Shown: positions 1 to 9,127, counted from the stretch's first letter. The stretch: DNA of 64,000 nt from an uncultured Lachnospiraceae bacterium (GCA_910588955.1 CAJURQ010000001.1:1-64000), one strand, 5' to 3'. Made by a program: numbers and translations. Notes: generated from the letters alone by a model not told the origin.

Positions 1-57
1 TGCCTCACAGTTTTAATCTGACGGAAGCATCCCCTTTTAATCTGCCGGACAACAGAT

Positions 58-2853
58 TTGGCTGACTTCACGGGTCCAGATACACTTGTAGACCCTGTAC
101 ATGCTTATATTTCTGTGATAACAGATGAACACGAATTTCCCGCAGAAACGGATACGGAGATCCTGTTGATCGCAGACTATGATGAATGGAACAATCTGAC
201 TTATACAGCTCCTAATGGAAAGGTGATTAAACATGCTGACCATTTGAGGGTTGGTGAGAAGTATCACCTAAAGTATATCTATTCCTACAAGGGTGCATCA
301 AAGGGATTCAGGATTGAGTTTTCTGTGCAGAATAAGCCATATTATCAGTATAATTATTTAGCAAGAATGCAGGCGCCAGATAATAACAAGTCAATTTATG
401 AGCTTCGTACAGGTCTTGCAGGAGACAGATTCTCTAAGAGTTCCATCAATGTGCCACATGCAAGGTTGGTACAGGATCTGACGGACATTACCATCAGAGG
501 GCTGTACACAACGCCTGAAACAGCTTACACATTAAATGGTGCATATACATGGGACAGTGAAGATTCGTGGAATGACCAAGTTTATCTCGATGCACTTGTT
601 ACAGACCAATTTGACGATAATTACGACAATAAAGATGCAGGAAGCATCACATCAAACAATGGTTCTCAGCTCAAGACTGACTTTACGGTATCGAAACCTT
701 CCCACAATGATATGCTTGTGGTATGGGAGTTCGACACAGAACCAGAGGTATTCACTTCCGCACTTGTCTATGGAACAGCCTACATTGAAGTTGGCGAAAA
801 TGATAATTTTACAAAGAATTATTTTGATGAAGCCTATAATTTCGCCAAAGATAAGATGGCTGCAACTGCTTATACGAATTGGTTCTATAGCTTTGAGGAA
901 CACAATAACGTTGGAGGAGTTGGTTATTTCAGCTCAGAGTACACAGGGGCAGGCGGACCACAATCCAACAATCCTATTCCCGCACATACTGTTTATACGC
1001 AGAATAACGAATATAGGACATTTGCAGTAAAGAATAAGGTATGGCAGTCAGATGTAGATATTAAAGTTTCCAATTTTGTACAAAATACAGGAGCAGGAAT
1101 AACAGAACATATCTATCAAGAAAGAGACAGGGATAATCATGACTTGAATTACAACCTGTATTACACGGTAGATGTGGTGAATCCGAAAGCGACCATTTAT
1201 GAGAATAAACAGAGATCACATGACGGACAGACAGAGAATGATGAAAAAACAACACCATATGACACTGCTTCTGACGTAAATGAATTTGATGTGAATACTA
1301 TGATTTCATGGGGTTCCACGGGAGCGTCACAGACAGGTGCTTCTTATGGGAATACAATCGTTGTAGACCACATCAAGACGGGAAGGACTTATATCCAGAG
1401 AGAAATTCCAACGGTGCTTGCTACGATGACAGCGCTGCCTAAAGAAACAATGAGTTTCAAGATATATCCGAACCATGACAGGCTGATCTATGAGGATCAT
1501 TATACAGGAGCAGCAGTATCTGGTTCTGATATAGGAAGGACAGTCAGCGTTTCAGCAAAAGATGGATATTATCCGCCTAATGAGCAGTCCTGCGCTTCAG
1601 ACATCTATCCCGCTATGAATCCTAATCAGATGGATATGAGACCGCAGAACATCAGTAATTCCAATAATGTGCCTGATCAATATAGTCAGGATGACAACGT
1701 ACTGCATCACATGGCTCCTACAACTTCGTTTACAACTAAACTGAGTAACGGAGAAACAAAGACGATCGTGGACAGTCACACAAAGACTTATACACAGTAT
1801 GATTTTGAATATAACCCTAGCAACAGGAATAACAAAGTGACATTCCCAAGCAGGAGAAGGTCTATTATGTTCTTCAAATATTCAAAGACGAATTACAGTT
1901 ACGATGGAAGAACAGTACAGTCTGCGGTTGGACAGTTTAAGAATGCAGGGAAAACACAGACAGAAAGCTATTACATTAGTCAAGTACTCTTTAAGAGCAA
2001 CTATACTTTCAAGTACAAGAAGGAACTGGAAGCACAGGGAGCAGACTACATCGAAGATAAAGATGCATACGGCAATCTGACAGATGCTTGGATCGATATG
2101 GTAAACCAGAACAAGTTTGCTATCGTATCGGCAGGGCAGGGCTTTGAACTCAGGGTAACATTAAAGTATGAAAACAGTTTCTTAACTCAATACCTTGCAA
2201 GATATTTTGGCTCAGATGACGGACAGAATGATATTCTTGGTACATCTAACAGGGTGCAGAAAAGATATAACGACGTTCCTGCAAACAGCAGGCAGTATGC
2301 GAATATCAGTGCATTAACTGGAAAAGATGGCAGAACAGCTCCATTCTACACAAGTTCTGCAAGAGCTTATATCAGTAGTTACAGTATTCTTGACAGACTT
2401 GCAGTTAATCTTGTGACAGGTTCAAACGTATTCAATGACTTGTATGTATTTATGAGCGACAATCCAGATACAGTTTACAGTTATTCAGGAATTTATGATA
2501 CCCCTGTTGTATTTGAAAGGGATATTAAATACAGTGCTGATTATTCTGTAACAACCATTACTTATACCATGTGTGTAAGTCATGAAAATGGTATTTCCAG
2601 CAACCTGCAGAAGATGAAGTTTTATACGAATCAGTTGGCTCCTGATAAGAGGACACCTGGCATTGTGGAAGGCACTTACGATGTGGCATCACAGGGAGAA
2701 CACAGCATTACGATCTGGACTCCTGTTGTGGCAGCGACACCATTTGATTACCCGAATACAATACAGGACAGATATATTGGTGATGCGATAGAACTTGGCT
2801 ATACGATCAAGACGACGGGTGCGGATGACAGTATTGTACATATTGTGCAGTAA
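58..2853 (+). CDS. Large probable surface protein, 3' part (unrecognised)
   Basis: I do not recognise this protein. It has about 931 codons, rich in Tyr, Asn, Asp and Thr, with long stretches that look like extracellular beta-rich domains. There is no membrane segment and no LPXTG signal at the C-terminus, which ends DDSIVHIVQ. The TTG at 58 has no ribosome site and the frame is open back to a TGA at 19-21. Positions 3-62 in a different frame read as plausible protein (FNLTEASPFNLPDNRF) and would join this frame if one G near 60-61 were removed. The gene therefore probably begins left of the window and carries a one-base slip. A decayed copy of its last codons lies at 3787-3838. The integrase downstream suggests cargo of a conjugative element. 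Confidence 0.6.
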   Translation: MADFTGPDTLVDPVHAYISVITDEHEFPAETDTEILLIADYDEWNNLTYTAPNGKVIKHADHLRVGEKYHLKYIYSYKGASKGFRIEFSVQNKPYYQYNYLARMQAPDNNKSIYELRTGLAGDRFSKSSINVPHARLVQDLTDITIRGLYTTPETAYTLNGAYTWDSEDSWNDQVYLDALVTDQFDDNYDNKDAGSITSNNGSQLKTDFTVSKPSHNDMLVVWEFDTEPEVFTSALVYGTAYIEVGENDNFTKNYFDEAYNFAKDKMAATAYTNWFYSFEEHNNVGGVGYFSSEYTGAGGPQSNNPIPAHTVYTQNNEYRTFAVKNKVWQSDVDIKVSNFVQNTGAGITEHIYQERDRDNHDLNYNLYYTVDVVNPKATIYENKQRSHDGQTENDEKTTPYDTASDVNEFDVNTMISWGSTGASQTGASYGNTIVVDHIKTGRTYIQREIPTVLATMTALPKETMSFKIYPNHDRLIYEDHYTGAAVSGSDIGRTVSVSAKDGYYPPNEQSCASDIYPAMNPNQMDMRPQNISNSNNVPDQYSQDDNVLHHMAPTTSFTTKLSNGETKTIVDSHTKTYTQYDFEYNPSNRNNKVTFPSRRRSIMFFKYSKTNYSYDGRTVQSAVGQFKNAGKTQTESYYISQVLFKSNYTFKYKKELEAQGADYIEDKDAYGNLTDAWIDMVNQNKFAIVSAGQGFELRVTLKYENSFLTQYLARYFGSDDGQNDILGTSNRVQKRYNDVPANSRQYANISALTGKDGRTAPFYTSSARAYISSYSILDRLAVNLVTGSNVFNDLYVFMSDNPDTVYSYSGIYDTPVVFERDIKYSADYSVTTITYTMCVSHENGISSNLQKMKFYTNQLAPDKRTPGIVEGTYDVASQGEHSITIWTPVVAATPFDYPNTIQDRYIGDAIELGYTIKTTGADDSIVHIVQ

Positions 2854-2864
2854 AAAGAGAAACG

Positions 2865-2897
2865 GAATCTCCTTCCAATATGGGAGGGGATTCTTCT
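2865..2897 (+). terminator. Intrinsic terminator after the large surface gene
   Basis: An imperfect hairpin pairs GAATCTCC with GGGGATTC twelve bases after the stop codon and is followed by a short T-rich run. It lies between this gene and the convergent gene to the right. Confidence 0.5.
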
Positions 2898-2934
2898 ACG
2901 TTAAGTTTTATGATAATGAAACAATTAAAATATA

Positions 2935-3564
2935 CTAATTTATAGGTATATTAAAAAAATCATACACAGAGATGCACTTAACAACAGTAACAGGCAATTC
3001 ACATAGAACCTCAATACGAGGAGCAACAGTATATTCACCATTCCAATATCTTTTTGCCCATTCATGATATGCAAAGGGATTAAACATAGGTATTCTAGCA
3101 TTGTTTTCACATTCCATGGTAAGAGGCATATCACGCCATTGGGCATCACAGATATGAGTTTTTCCTTGGGTTTCTATTATCTTAATAGTGGCATTAGACA
3201 TATCTGTGCCATTATTTTTTAGTAATTCATACCATAATTTAAGCCCTTCTATGTCTTGGCACGCAAATAAAGATACAAAACGGGATGGAAGAGACTGAAA
3301 ATGCATTAAACGTACCATTTCAAAAATATATTCGATTGTATATATTTTGAAATTTTTACATGTATTAGTAGCTTCATCTAAATTTGCTTCTTTTTCATCG
3401 AATGGATTTAGATAGCGTTCTCCAAGTTTTCCTATACCCCGTGTATATAAACGGTTAAAGTATTGGTCAGCTTCAAGGGTGTTATGTGTTTCGACTGGAA
3501 ATGATAATTGTTTAGACATTTCATTAGGAAAAATGTTTAAACGATCAAGATGATAAAGAATCAT
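2935..3564 (-). CDS. Hypothetical protein, possibly DUF2441-like
   Basis: A soluble protein of about 209 residues without signal peptide or membrane segment. The opening (ILYHLDR) and the block RFVSLFACQDIEGLKLW, about residues 95-111, recall the DUF2441 family, which has been linked to ADP-ribosyltransferase-like folds; I could not verify this. I chose ATG 3564 because GAAGGG sits upstream at normal distance; an ATG at 3582 in the same frame has no such site. It is divergent from the remnant and secreted-protein region to its right, and AT-rich like the rest of the integrative element. It has its own promoter at 3636-3663. Function unknown. Confidence 0.6.
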   Translation of the reverse strand: MILYHLDRLNIFPNEMSKQLSFPVETHNTLEADQYFNRLYTRGIGKLGERYLNPFDEKEANLDEATNTCKNFKIYTIEYIFEMVRLMHFQSLPSRFVSLFACQDIEGLKLWYELLKNNGTDMSNATIKIIETQGKTHICDAQWRDMPLTMECENNARIPMFNPFAYHEWAKRYWNGEYTVAPRIEVLCELPVTVVKCISVYDFFNIPIN

Positions 3565-3635
3565 AGTTAATTTACCCTTCATAATTTGTAATGCATTTGC
3601 GTATCGTCGTATTGAGGTTTGATACTCATATGATT

Positions 3636-3663
3636 ATTATACTACTTTTGGGGATGGGTACAA
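3636..3663 (-). promoter_or_regulatory. Promoter of the 2935-3564 gene
   Basis: On the minus strand TTGTAC (3663-3658) is followed after 16 bases by TATAAT (3641-3636), a good sigma-A promoter facing the leftward gene. Confidence 0.55.
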
Positions 3664-3786
3664 GCCTTGTTAATAAAGAGGAATTTTTACAAGGTGCGGA
3701 ATGCAGTATAGAAAATTAGTGGTTTAAATAAAGTAACAAGCGATTTGAGCAGACGTCGTGAATATAAAATAGGAATTATAGACGTC

Positions 3787-3838
3787 ATACAATCAGGACA
3801 ACACGCAGGATGACAGCATTGTACATATTATGCAGTAA
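3787..3838 (+). pseudogene. Remnant of a second copy of the large surface gene's 3' end
   Basis: The last 50 or so bases match the end of the gene at 58-2853 nearly codon by codon: GATGACAG(C/T)ATTGTACATATT, then CAG and the stop codon. One base is missing in the upstream part. Everything 5' of it is gone, which suggests a tandem paralogue was deleted. Confidence 0.6.
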
Positions 3839-3862
3839 ATAAGTGATCGAATAATTCTAAAA

Positions 3863-3895
3863 CCCTGTATGAGAATCACCTCATATGGGATTTTT
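3863..3895 (+). terminator. Intrinsic terminator
   Basis: CCCTGTATGAG pairs imperfectly with CTCATATGGG across a five-base loop and is followed by TTTTT. It follows the gene remnant at the same distance at which a terminator follows the intact copy. Confidence 0.6.
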
Positions 3896-3993
3896 CCTGC
3901 TTGTACCCATAAATACTTATATTTTTACTTTCTTTGTATATAACGTAAAAACAGGAAAAACCTGAAAAATAAAGAGAGGAGAAAAGAAAAATT

Positions 3994-5259
3994 ATGAATA
4001 TAAAAAAGTGTTCATTAAAAACAATGTGTGCAGCTTTGGCGTGTACAACAGTTTTTAGCAGTATGATGGCTGCCTATGCAACAAGTACTGTTTATGAAAC
4101 TCCAATGGATGATTCAACAGGGACAGAATCAATTGCAACTCTGTCGAATGATTCAGCGGGGGAAGATCCAAGTGATTCAGGATGGACCACCGAAGAAAAC
4201 AGTTTTGAAGATATAAAAGTAACTTATCAACAGTCATCGAGCTATACAGTGACAATTCCGAAGGCAATTACTTTGGGTACAAATAAGCAGGCGGTATATT
4301 CCGTTAAGGTTGCAGGAAATATTGATGCAAACCAGCGAGTATATGTAGCTCCTGTGGATGGTATTGCTGGTGGTGAAAATTTAGATTTTTATATGAGTGA
4401 CCTAAGCGGTAAGAAAGAAGATGTTGTTGCAACGGTAACACAGAATAAAACTTACTGGAGTTCTGAAAACGTGGCAAATGCTTATGAAGAAACCAATAAT
4501 TCCATCAGTGCTCCAGATCTGACTGCGGGTACATGGGAAGGAACTTTCCAAGTAGAGATAAGATTGGAGACAGAAAAGGAGCAGGAGCATGTACATAATT
4601 ATGTAGATGGAAAGTGTGAATGTGGAGCAGTTGATCCTAATCATACCCATAATTATGAGGATGGATCCTGTACAATCTGTGGGGAAAAGGATCCTTGTTC
4701 AGAATTTCATACTGATGAAAATGAGGATGGTATTTGTGATATCTGTGGTCATGAACATCAGTGGGTAGAAAATGAAGATGTTTTAGAGTGGGTACGTTAT
4801 AATCCTTATGGCAGGACTGACTGGATTAAGAATGGAAATACATATGAAGCTACCATTAGTGCTGATAAGACAGATGGCACCAAATCAGCCTCAATTGATT
4901 TTGATATAGATGTTCCAAATGATGTGGAATGTACATATTCATTTACATGCCCATACCTTTATAAAACTGATTTTATGTATTATGATAATGCTTGGGCATT
5001 CTTATATGATTTAGATGATTCAGGTAATACGATTGATACGGCTTCCAACCCTAGAACCACTATTTTTGATGTTAAAGGAGCGGGCAGCGGGAATTCATCT
5101 GGTACAATATCCTTATCAAAAGGAAAACATAGACTTTCAGTATTATATCATAAAGGCAATAAAAGTTCAGCAGTTTCTGGAACAGTTAGAATAACTTTAG
5201 ATTCAATAAATGGTCTAAATTATGTTTGCACTGAATGCGGAGAAAAAAAGGGTAGATAA
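3994..5259 (+). CDS. Secreted Cys/His-rich protein
   Basis: The 421-residue protein opens with a typical signal peptide (basic start, hydrophobic core, cleavage near AYATS, about residue 30). An N-terminal domain (about 70-195) is followed by Cys/His repeats at about 205-260: CECG, CTICG and CDICG, interleaved with HVHNY and HTHNY. A beta-rich domain follows and the protein ends in CTECGEKKGR. This resembles the zinc-ribbon-like repeats of many clostridial surface proteins. The ribosome site AGAGAGGAG precedes the ATG. No function can be assigned. The reading frame may have been longer: dropping one G near 5251 extends it by about 25 sensible codons. Confidence 0.7.
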   Translation: MNIKKCSLKTMCAALACTTVFSSMMAAYATSTVYETPMDDSTGTESIATLSNDSAGEDPSDSGWTTEENSFEDIKVTYQQSSSYTVTIPKAITLGTNKQAVYSVKVAGNIDANQRVYVAPVDGIAGGENLDFYMSDLSGKKEDVVATVTQNKTYWSSENVANAYEETNNSISAPDLTAGTWEGTFQVEIRLETEKEQEHVHNYVDGKCECGAVDPNHTHNYEDGSCTICGEKDPCSEFHTDENEDGICDICGHEHQWVENEDVLEWVRYNPYGRTDWIKNGNTYEATISADKTDGTKSASIDFDIDVPNDVECTYSFTCPYLYKTDFMYYDNAWAFLYDLDDSGNTIDTASNPRTTIFDVKGAGSGNSSGTISLSKGKHRLSVLYHKGNKSSAVSGTVRITLDSINGLNYVCTECGEKKGR

Positions 5260-5654
5260 ATATGCTGAAACTATTATAAAAGAAGGAATCTGTGTTAAAA
5301 GTAGTGAAAGAAAATATCTTTTTGATATTTAAAAAAGTTGTTATCTAAAAACATCTTCTGCAATATAGAAATAAATATGACAATTCCAAAAAGAACTTAG
5401 AGCTTTCATTCTAGGTTCTTTTTTTCATACAAAATATACAAAGAAAAATCGTGCTCAAAAAGCACGAAAGAAAAATGCAAAATATTGAAACGAAATTTTT
5501 ACCATGTAAACTGGAAAGTGTAGGCAGAAATATTTCATTTCAACATTGCCATTGATACAGAAATGACAATGTGCAGCCTTAGATAGATATTACGTAGGAG
5601 GAAGTCTCTATTTTCTGTATTAGAGCAAATTTTCTGATAGGAGGATTTGCAGAT
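5260..5654. other. Intergenic stretch before the excisionase gene
   Basis: It holds a possible frameshifted tail of the preceding gene (to a TAA near 5329), a terminator at 5391-5426 and a small hairpin (CGTGCT/AGCACG) near 5449-5465. The rest, up to the ribosome site AGGAGG at 5640, shows nothing I can name. Confidence 0.5.
5391..5426 (+). terminator. Intrinsic terminator
   Basis: AGAACTTAGA pairs with TCTAGGTTCT, closing a short loop, and is followed by seven T residues. Confidence 0.7.
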
Positions 5655-5870
5655 ATGATAGTAGGAAAAGACATTCCTTTGCCTTGGTGGGAGAAATACA
5701 CGCTCACAATCGAGGAGGCATCCCTGTATTTTGGTATCGGGGAGAAGACGCTCAGGCGGTTCATAAAGGAACATCAGAATGAGGACTTCATCATTTATAA
5801 CGGGACAAAAATTCAGATCAAGAGGAAAGTATTTGAAAAGTTCATTGATGAAAAGCTGACGGTCATGTAG
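5655..5870 (+). CDS. xis: Excisionase, Tn916 Xis family
   Basis: A 71-residue protein directly upstream of the integrase. Pattern and size fit the Tn916-type excisionase: an initial WWEKYTLTIEEASLYFGIG helix-turn-helix start, a recognition helix around TLRRFIKEH, and a basic wing (KIQIKRK). Such proteins bind the element ends and push the integrase toward excision. AGGAGG at about 5640 sits a little far from the ATG but is the only candidate. A hairpin with a T run (5911-5956) separates it from int. Confidence 0.85.
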   Translation: MIVGKDIPLPWWEKYTLTIEEASLYFGIGEKTLRRFIKEHQNEDFIIYNGTKIQIKRKVFEKFIDEKLTVM

Positions 5871-5910
5871 TTCGGTCTGAGGGTGGCAGACTAACTTTGA
5901 CCTAGATTAT

Positions 5911-5956
5911 GAGTCCCGTTCATGGTACAATAGATATACCATATCGGGGCTCTTTT
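5911..5956 (+). terminator. Hairpin between xis and int
   Basis: GAGTCCCG pairs with CGGGGCTC and, inside, ATGGTA pairs with TACCAT; TTTT follows. It looks like an intrinsic terminator or attenuator that would limit int transcription coming from xis. The integrase ribosome site lies just after it. Confidence 0.6.
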
Positions 5957-5977
5957 CAAAGAGAAAGGAGTGACATT

Positions 5978-7174
5978 ATGAGCACAAAAAGACGGGATAA
6001 TAAGAACCGTATTTTGCAGAATGGAGAGAGCCAGAGAAAAGACGGAAGATATATGTACAAGTACATTGACAATGCGGGAGATACGAGATACCTGTACAGT
6101 TGGAGGCTGGTACGGACGGATACTGCCCCACAGGGGGTAAAGGATGAAATGCCGCTTAGGGATAAGATTAAAGCGATCCAGAGGGATCTGGATGCAGGTC
6201 TTATTTCAGCGGGCAAAGATATGACCGTATTGGAACTTGTAAAGAAATATGTTGCACAAAAAACAGGGGTCAGGGAGAATACCCGTGTCGGCTATAACTT
6301 TGTGATCAATATCCTTAAAAAAGAGGAGTTCGGGAGCAGGAGGATTGACAAGGTGAAACTGTCCGACGCAAGGCTGTGGCTTATCAAGCTGCAAAAGGAC
6401 GGTCGCGGATACAGCACCATCCATACGGTCAGAGGTGTGGTAAGGCCTGCATTCCAGATGGCGGTCGATGATGACCTGCTCCGCAAGAATCCCTTTGAGT
6501 TTCAGCTTGCTACCGTTGTAGTAAATGATTCAGTAACACGGGAAGCAATTACGAGGAAACAGGAAAGACAGTTCCTTGAGTTTATTAAGAACGACAAGCA
6601 CTTTTGCAGGTATTACGAGGGGATCTATATCCTGTTCCACACGGGCTTAAGGATATCAGAGTTTGTCGGTCTGACGGTTTCGGACATTGACCTTCAGAAT
6701 GGCATTATCAATGTGGACCATCAGTTACAGCGGACGCGGAATATGAAGTACACCATTCTGGACACGAAGACCGACTGCGGAACAAGGCTTGTGCCGATGA
6801 CGGATGATGTGAAGGAGTGCTTTGAAAAGATACTTAAGAACCGACCGAAACCGAAGATAGAACCGATGGTTGACGGGAAGACAGGTTTCCTGTATCTTGA
6901 TAAGAACGGTATGCCGATGGTTGCCCTCCATTGGGAGAAGTATTTCCAGCATATCAGGGAAAAGTATAACAGTATCTATAAAGTACAGCTTCCTGTGATT
7001 ACGCCCCATGTGGCACGTCACACGTTTTGTTCCAACATGGCGAAGTCGGGAATGAATCCGAAGACTTTACAGAAGATCATGGGGCACAGCGATATCGGTG
7101 TTACGTTGAATGTATATACGCATGTTGACTTTGAAGATGTGCAGGAAGAGATGAAAAAGGTATGTAAAGGCTGA
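5978..7174 (+). CDS. int: Tyrosine integrase, Tn916/Tn1549 type
   Basis: A 398-residue site-specific recombinase that inserts and excises the element. The start at 5978 is set by GAAAGGAG eight bases upstream. An N-terminal arm-binding domain (about 1-60) is followed by a core-binding domain (about 75-170) and the catalytic domain. Visible catalytic residues are Arg in TGLRISEF, the HVARHTF box (His-x-x-Arg), His in MGHSDIGVT and the Tyr nucleophile in NVYTHV. The gene is the last one of the element and reads toward the chromosomal junction, the usual position in this family. It appears intact, so the element may still be mobile if the rest outside the window is whole. Confidence 0.92.
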   Translation: MSTKRRDNKNRILQNGESQRKDGRYMYKYIDNAGDTRYLYSWRLVRTDTAPQGVKDEMPLRDKIKAIQRDLDAGLISAGKDMTVLELVKKYVAQKTGVRENTRVGYNFVINILKKEEFGSRRIDKVKLSDARLWLIKLQKDGRGYSTIHTVRGVVRPAFQMAVDDDLLRKNPFEFQLATVVVNDSVTREAITRKQERQFLEFIKNDKHFCRYYEGIYILFHTGLRISEFVGLTVSDIDLQNGIINVDHQLQRTRNMKYTILDTKTDCGTRLVPMTDDVKECFEKILKNRPKPKIEPMVDGKTGFLYLDKNGMPMVALHWEKYFQHIREKYNSIYKVQLPVITPHVARHTFCSNMAKSGMNPKTLQKIMGHSDIGVTLNVYTHVDFEDVQEEMKKVCKG

Positions 7175-7230
7175 GTTGTAAAAAGTTGTAAAACAGCAAA
7201 ATGGGGTCCATTTTACAACTTTTTTACAAC
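7175..7230. repeat. Four GTTGTAAAA repeats at the element end
   Basis: GTTGTAAAA occurs at 7175-7183 and 7185-7193, and its complement TTTTACAAC at 7211-7219 and 7222-7230. The two pairs face each other and can form a long stem after int. They are candidates for integrase or Xis arm sites and may also end int transcription. Confidence 0.6.
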
Positions 7231-7291
7231 TTTTGAAGCAGAAGATATGCGATTCTATGCCAAGTTATACCGAAAAAATTGTAAAACAGCA
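7186..7291. repeat. Direct repeat near the probable attachment site
   Basis: TTGTAAAACAGCA is present at 7186-7198 and again at 7279-7291, each followed by AAATGG after zero or two extra bases. The chromosomal gene begins at 7360, so the element junction probably lies in this interval. Confidence 0.4.
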
Positions 7292-7359
7292 GAAAATGGA
7301 AAAACCTGAAAAACCCGTAAAATCAAGGAAAATCAGCATTTTAGAGGAGTTGAACTACA

Positions 7360-7812
7360 ATGATAAAAGTACTTTTTATTTGCCACGGCAACATCTGCCG
7401 CAGCACCATGGTCCAAAGCCTCCTCACCCACATGGTAAAGGAAAAGGGACTTTCATCCCAATTCCACATCGACTCCGCCGCCACCAGCCGCGAGGAGATC
7501 GGCAACCCGCCGCACTACGGCACGGTGAATAAACTGCGGCAGGAGGGGATTCCGCTTATTCCTCACAGAGCGCGCCAGATGACGAGGCAGGATTATAAGG
7601 ACTTTGACTATCTGATCGGCATGGACGACGCCAATGTCCGCAATATGGAGCGGATCGCGGGCGGCGACCCGGAGCATAAAATCTACAAACTCCTAGAGTT
7701 TGCAGGAAGCGGCAGGGCGATTGCCGATCCTTGGTATACGGGGAATTTTGAGGTGACTTACGCGGATGTGATGGAAGGTTGCGAGGCATTTTTGCAATTT
7801 TTGAAGCTGTGA
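7360..7812 (+). CDS. Low-molecular-weight protein tyrosine phosphatase
   Basis: A 150-residue cytosolic enzyme of the LMW-PTP family, which removes phosphate from phosphotyrosine (in some bacteria from phosphoarginine). The P-loop CHGNICRS gives the Cys8 nucleophile and Arg14, and the general acid is Asp123 in ADPWYTG. Length is normal for the family. AGAGGAG lies ten bases before the ATG. It is the first chromosomal gene after the integrative element; the next gene has its own candidate promoter. Confidence 0.93.
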   Translation: MIKVLFICHGNICRSTMVQSLLTHMVKEKGLSSQFHIDSAATSREEIGNPPHYGTVNKLRQEGIPLIPHRARQMTRQDYKDFDYLIGMDDANVRNMERIAGGDPEHKIYKLLEFAGSGRAIADPWYTGNFEVTYADVMEGCEAFLQFLKL

Positions 7813-7865
7813 GACAAAAATGTCGTAACTGGTATATTTTTGGGCATAAAAGGGCTGTATTTACC

Positions 7866-7893
7866 TTATCAAAAGGGCGGAAAGGTCCGATAA
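7866..7893 (+). promoter_or_regulatory. Candidate SigD (flagellar) promoter
   Basis: A good SigD-type -10 (GTCCGATAA, CCGATAA at 7887-7893) lies about 55 bases before the start at 7947. The matching -35 is weak (TTAT in place of TAAA). Confidence 0.4.
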
Positions 7894-7946
7894 CTATAGC
7901 AGAGGTCAACGGATTGACGAAATGGCATGACAGGGAGGTGCAGGGT

Positions 7947-9008
7947 ATGTTAGTCAGATTTGGAGATAGGGAGGCACAGGGTGTTCAGATAGCGGCACAG
8001 ACGCAGGAAAAAGCGCAGGAGAGTTGTGAGCAAAAGGTTTCCGAGAAACAGCAGCGGAAGAACACGATTTTTGCCGGAGATCTGCCTTTACATAAGGACT
8101 CCATCACGCTTCGCAGGCAGCAGGCGCAGAAGAAGGCGATGGAGTTTGTGCAGAACGCATGGGATACTGACCGCAAGACGGATCAAAGCATAGCGAAGTA
8201 TGAGGCGCTTGCGGGGGAGCAGAAAAAAGAGATTCTGGTGAACCGTGATAGAATTTATGAATGCCGGGACAGAAAAGAAAATCTGCGGGAAGGCTATGGT
8301 GTGGAGAAGGATTCTCAGGAGCAGAAGGATTTGGAGCTTCTGGAACGCCGGTATTATCCCAATAACGGTGAATTTGAAGATTTAGATTTTACGGAAGAAG
8401 AGCGTAAGAGACTGAAGGAATTAGAGGGCGAACCGCTGACGGAATACCAGCAGAGATGCCTCGAAATTGACGGCGAGGAACAGGTATTTAAGATTCGTGA
8501 AGGCAGGGCGGAATCGGCTCTTGTGGCGTACAACGGCGCGGTCAGATCCATCAAGCAGGAACGTCTGAAGTCCCACGAGATGACGGACGCGCAGAACAAT
8601 GCGAAGAAGGTGATGGAAGAGGCGAGCAAGGATATTCAGGGAATGCTCTGGGAAGAAGCCAAGGATCAGGTGGACGAAACCTACGAGGAGACGCGCGAGG
8701 AAGAAGAGAAGAAGGCGGAGGAGAAGGAAGAAGAGGAAGAAAAGATCGAGCTCCGCAAGGAACAGAAAGAGCTGATGGAGGCGAGAATTGACGAAGCCCG
8801 CGCGGAGAGTCACGAGGCAGAGGAGGCACGCAGGGAGCAGGAAAAGGATGCCAGAGAAGAAGCCGCTTTCTTAAAGGATATGGCGGAGGCAGGTATGGAT
8901 GTGGCAGGAGCCGGAGATACCGTAAAAGCTGAAATCAAAGATATCCTGAACAAATTGAAGCTGATCGATGCGGATATCAAGGGTATCGAAGTGGACGAGG
9001 AAATTTAG
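7947..9008 (+). CDS. Coiled-coil protein of unknown function
   Basis: A 353-residue hydrophilic protein. I chose ATG 7947 because GGGAGGTG stands six bases upstream; an earlier in-frame start has no such site. Residues about 50-330 are nearly all predicted helix, with an extreme Glu/Lys/Arg coiled coil around 240-310 (runs of EEEEKK type). There is no signal peptide or membrane segment. It is the first of three co-oriented unknown genes; the second has a FliD-like segment and both upstream regions carry CCGATA boxes, so a flagellar role (structural, chaperone or export-related) is an inference. I know no named family for it. Confidence 0.65.
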   Translation: MLVRFGDREAQGVQIAAQTQEKAQESCEQKVSEKQQRKNTIFAGDLPLHKDSITLRRQQAQKKAMEFVQNAWDTDRKTDQSIAKYEALAGEQKKEILVNRDRIYECRDRKENLREGYGVEKDSQEQKDLELLERRYYPNNGEFEDLDFTEEERKRLKELEGEPLTEYQQRCLEIDGEEQVFKIREGRAESALVAYNGAVRSIKQERLKSHEMTDAQNNAKKVMEEASKDIQGMLWEEAKDQVDETYEETREEEEKKAEEKEEEEEKIELRKEQKELMEARIDEARAESHEAEEARREQEKDAREEAAFLKDMAEAGMDVAGAGDTVKAEIKDILNKLKLIDADIKGIEVDEEI

Positions 9009-9060
9009 GGACAGGGCAGTCCATTTGAGACAAAGGAAGGACTGTTCGTGACAGGCAGGG

Positions 9061-9087
9061 TTAACGAAACAGATGCCGGACCGATAT
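9061..9087 (+). promoter_or_regulatory. Candidate SigD (flagellar) promoter
   Basis: TTAA (9061-9064) and CCGATAT (9081-9087) have the spacing of the SigD consensus TAAA-N15-GCCGATAA, with one mismatch in the -35. It lies upstream of the gene at 9128. Confidence 0.5.
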
Positions 9088-9127
9088 ATGAGATAGTAAT
9101 GAAAAAGACAGACAGGGGGAAATCGAC

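Larger units (their letters stand above)
3583..3993. other. Intergenic stretch with promoter, gene remnant and terminator
   Basis: There is no intact gene here. It holds the promoter of the leftward gene (3636-3663), a decayed copy of the 3' end of the large surface gene (3787-3838), that copy's terminator (3863-3895), and the AGAGAGGAG ribosome site of the gene starting at 3994. Confidence 0.6.

Noticed and set aside
7233..7532. A short open frame bridging the element end and the phosphatase gene
   Set aside because: It has a TTG start without ribosome site and runs out of frame into the phosphatase; its second half is a His/Pro-rich shadow.
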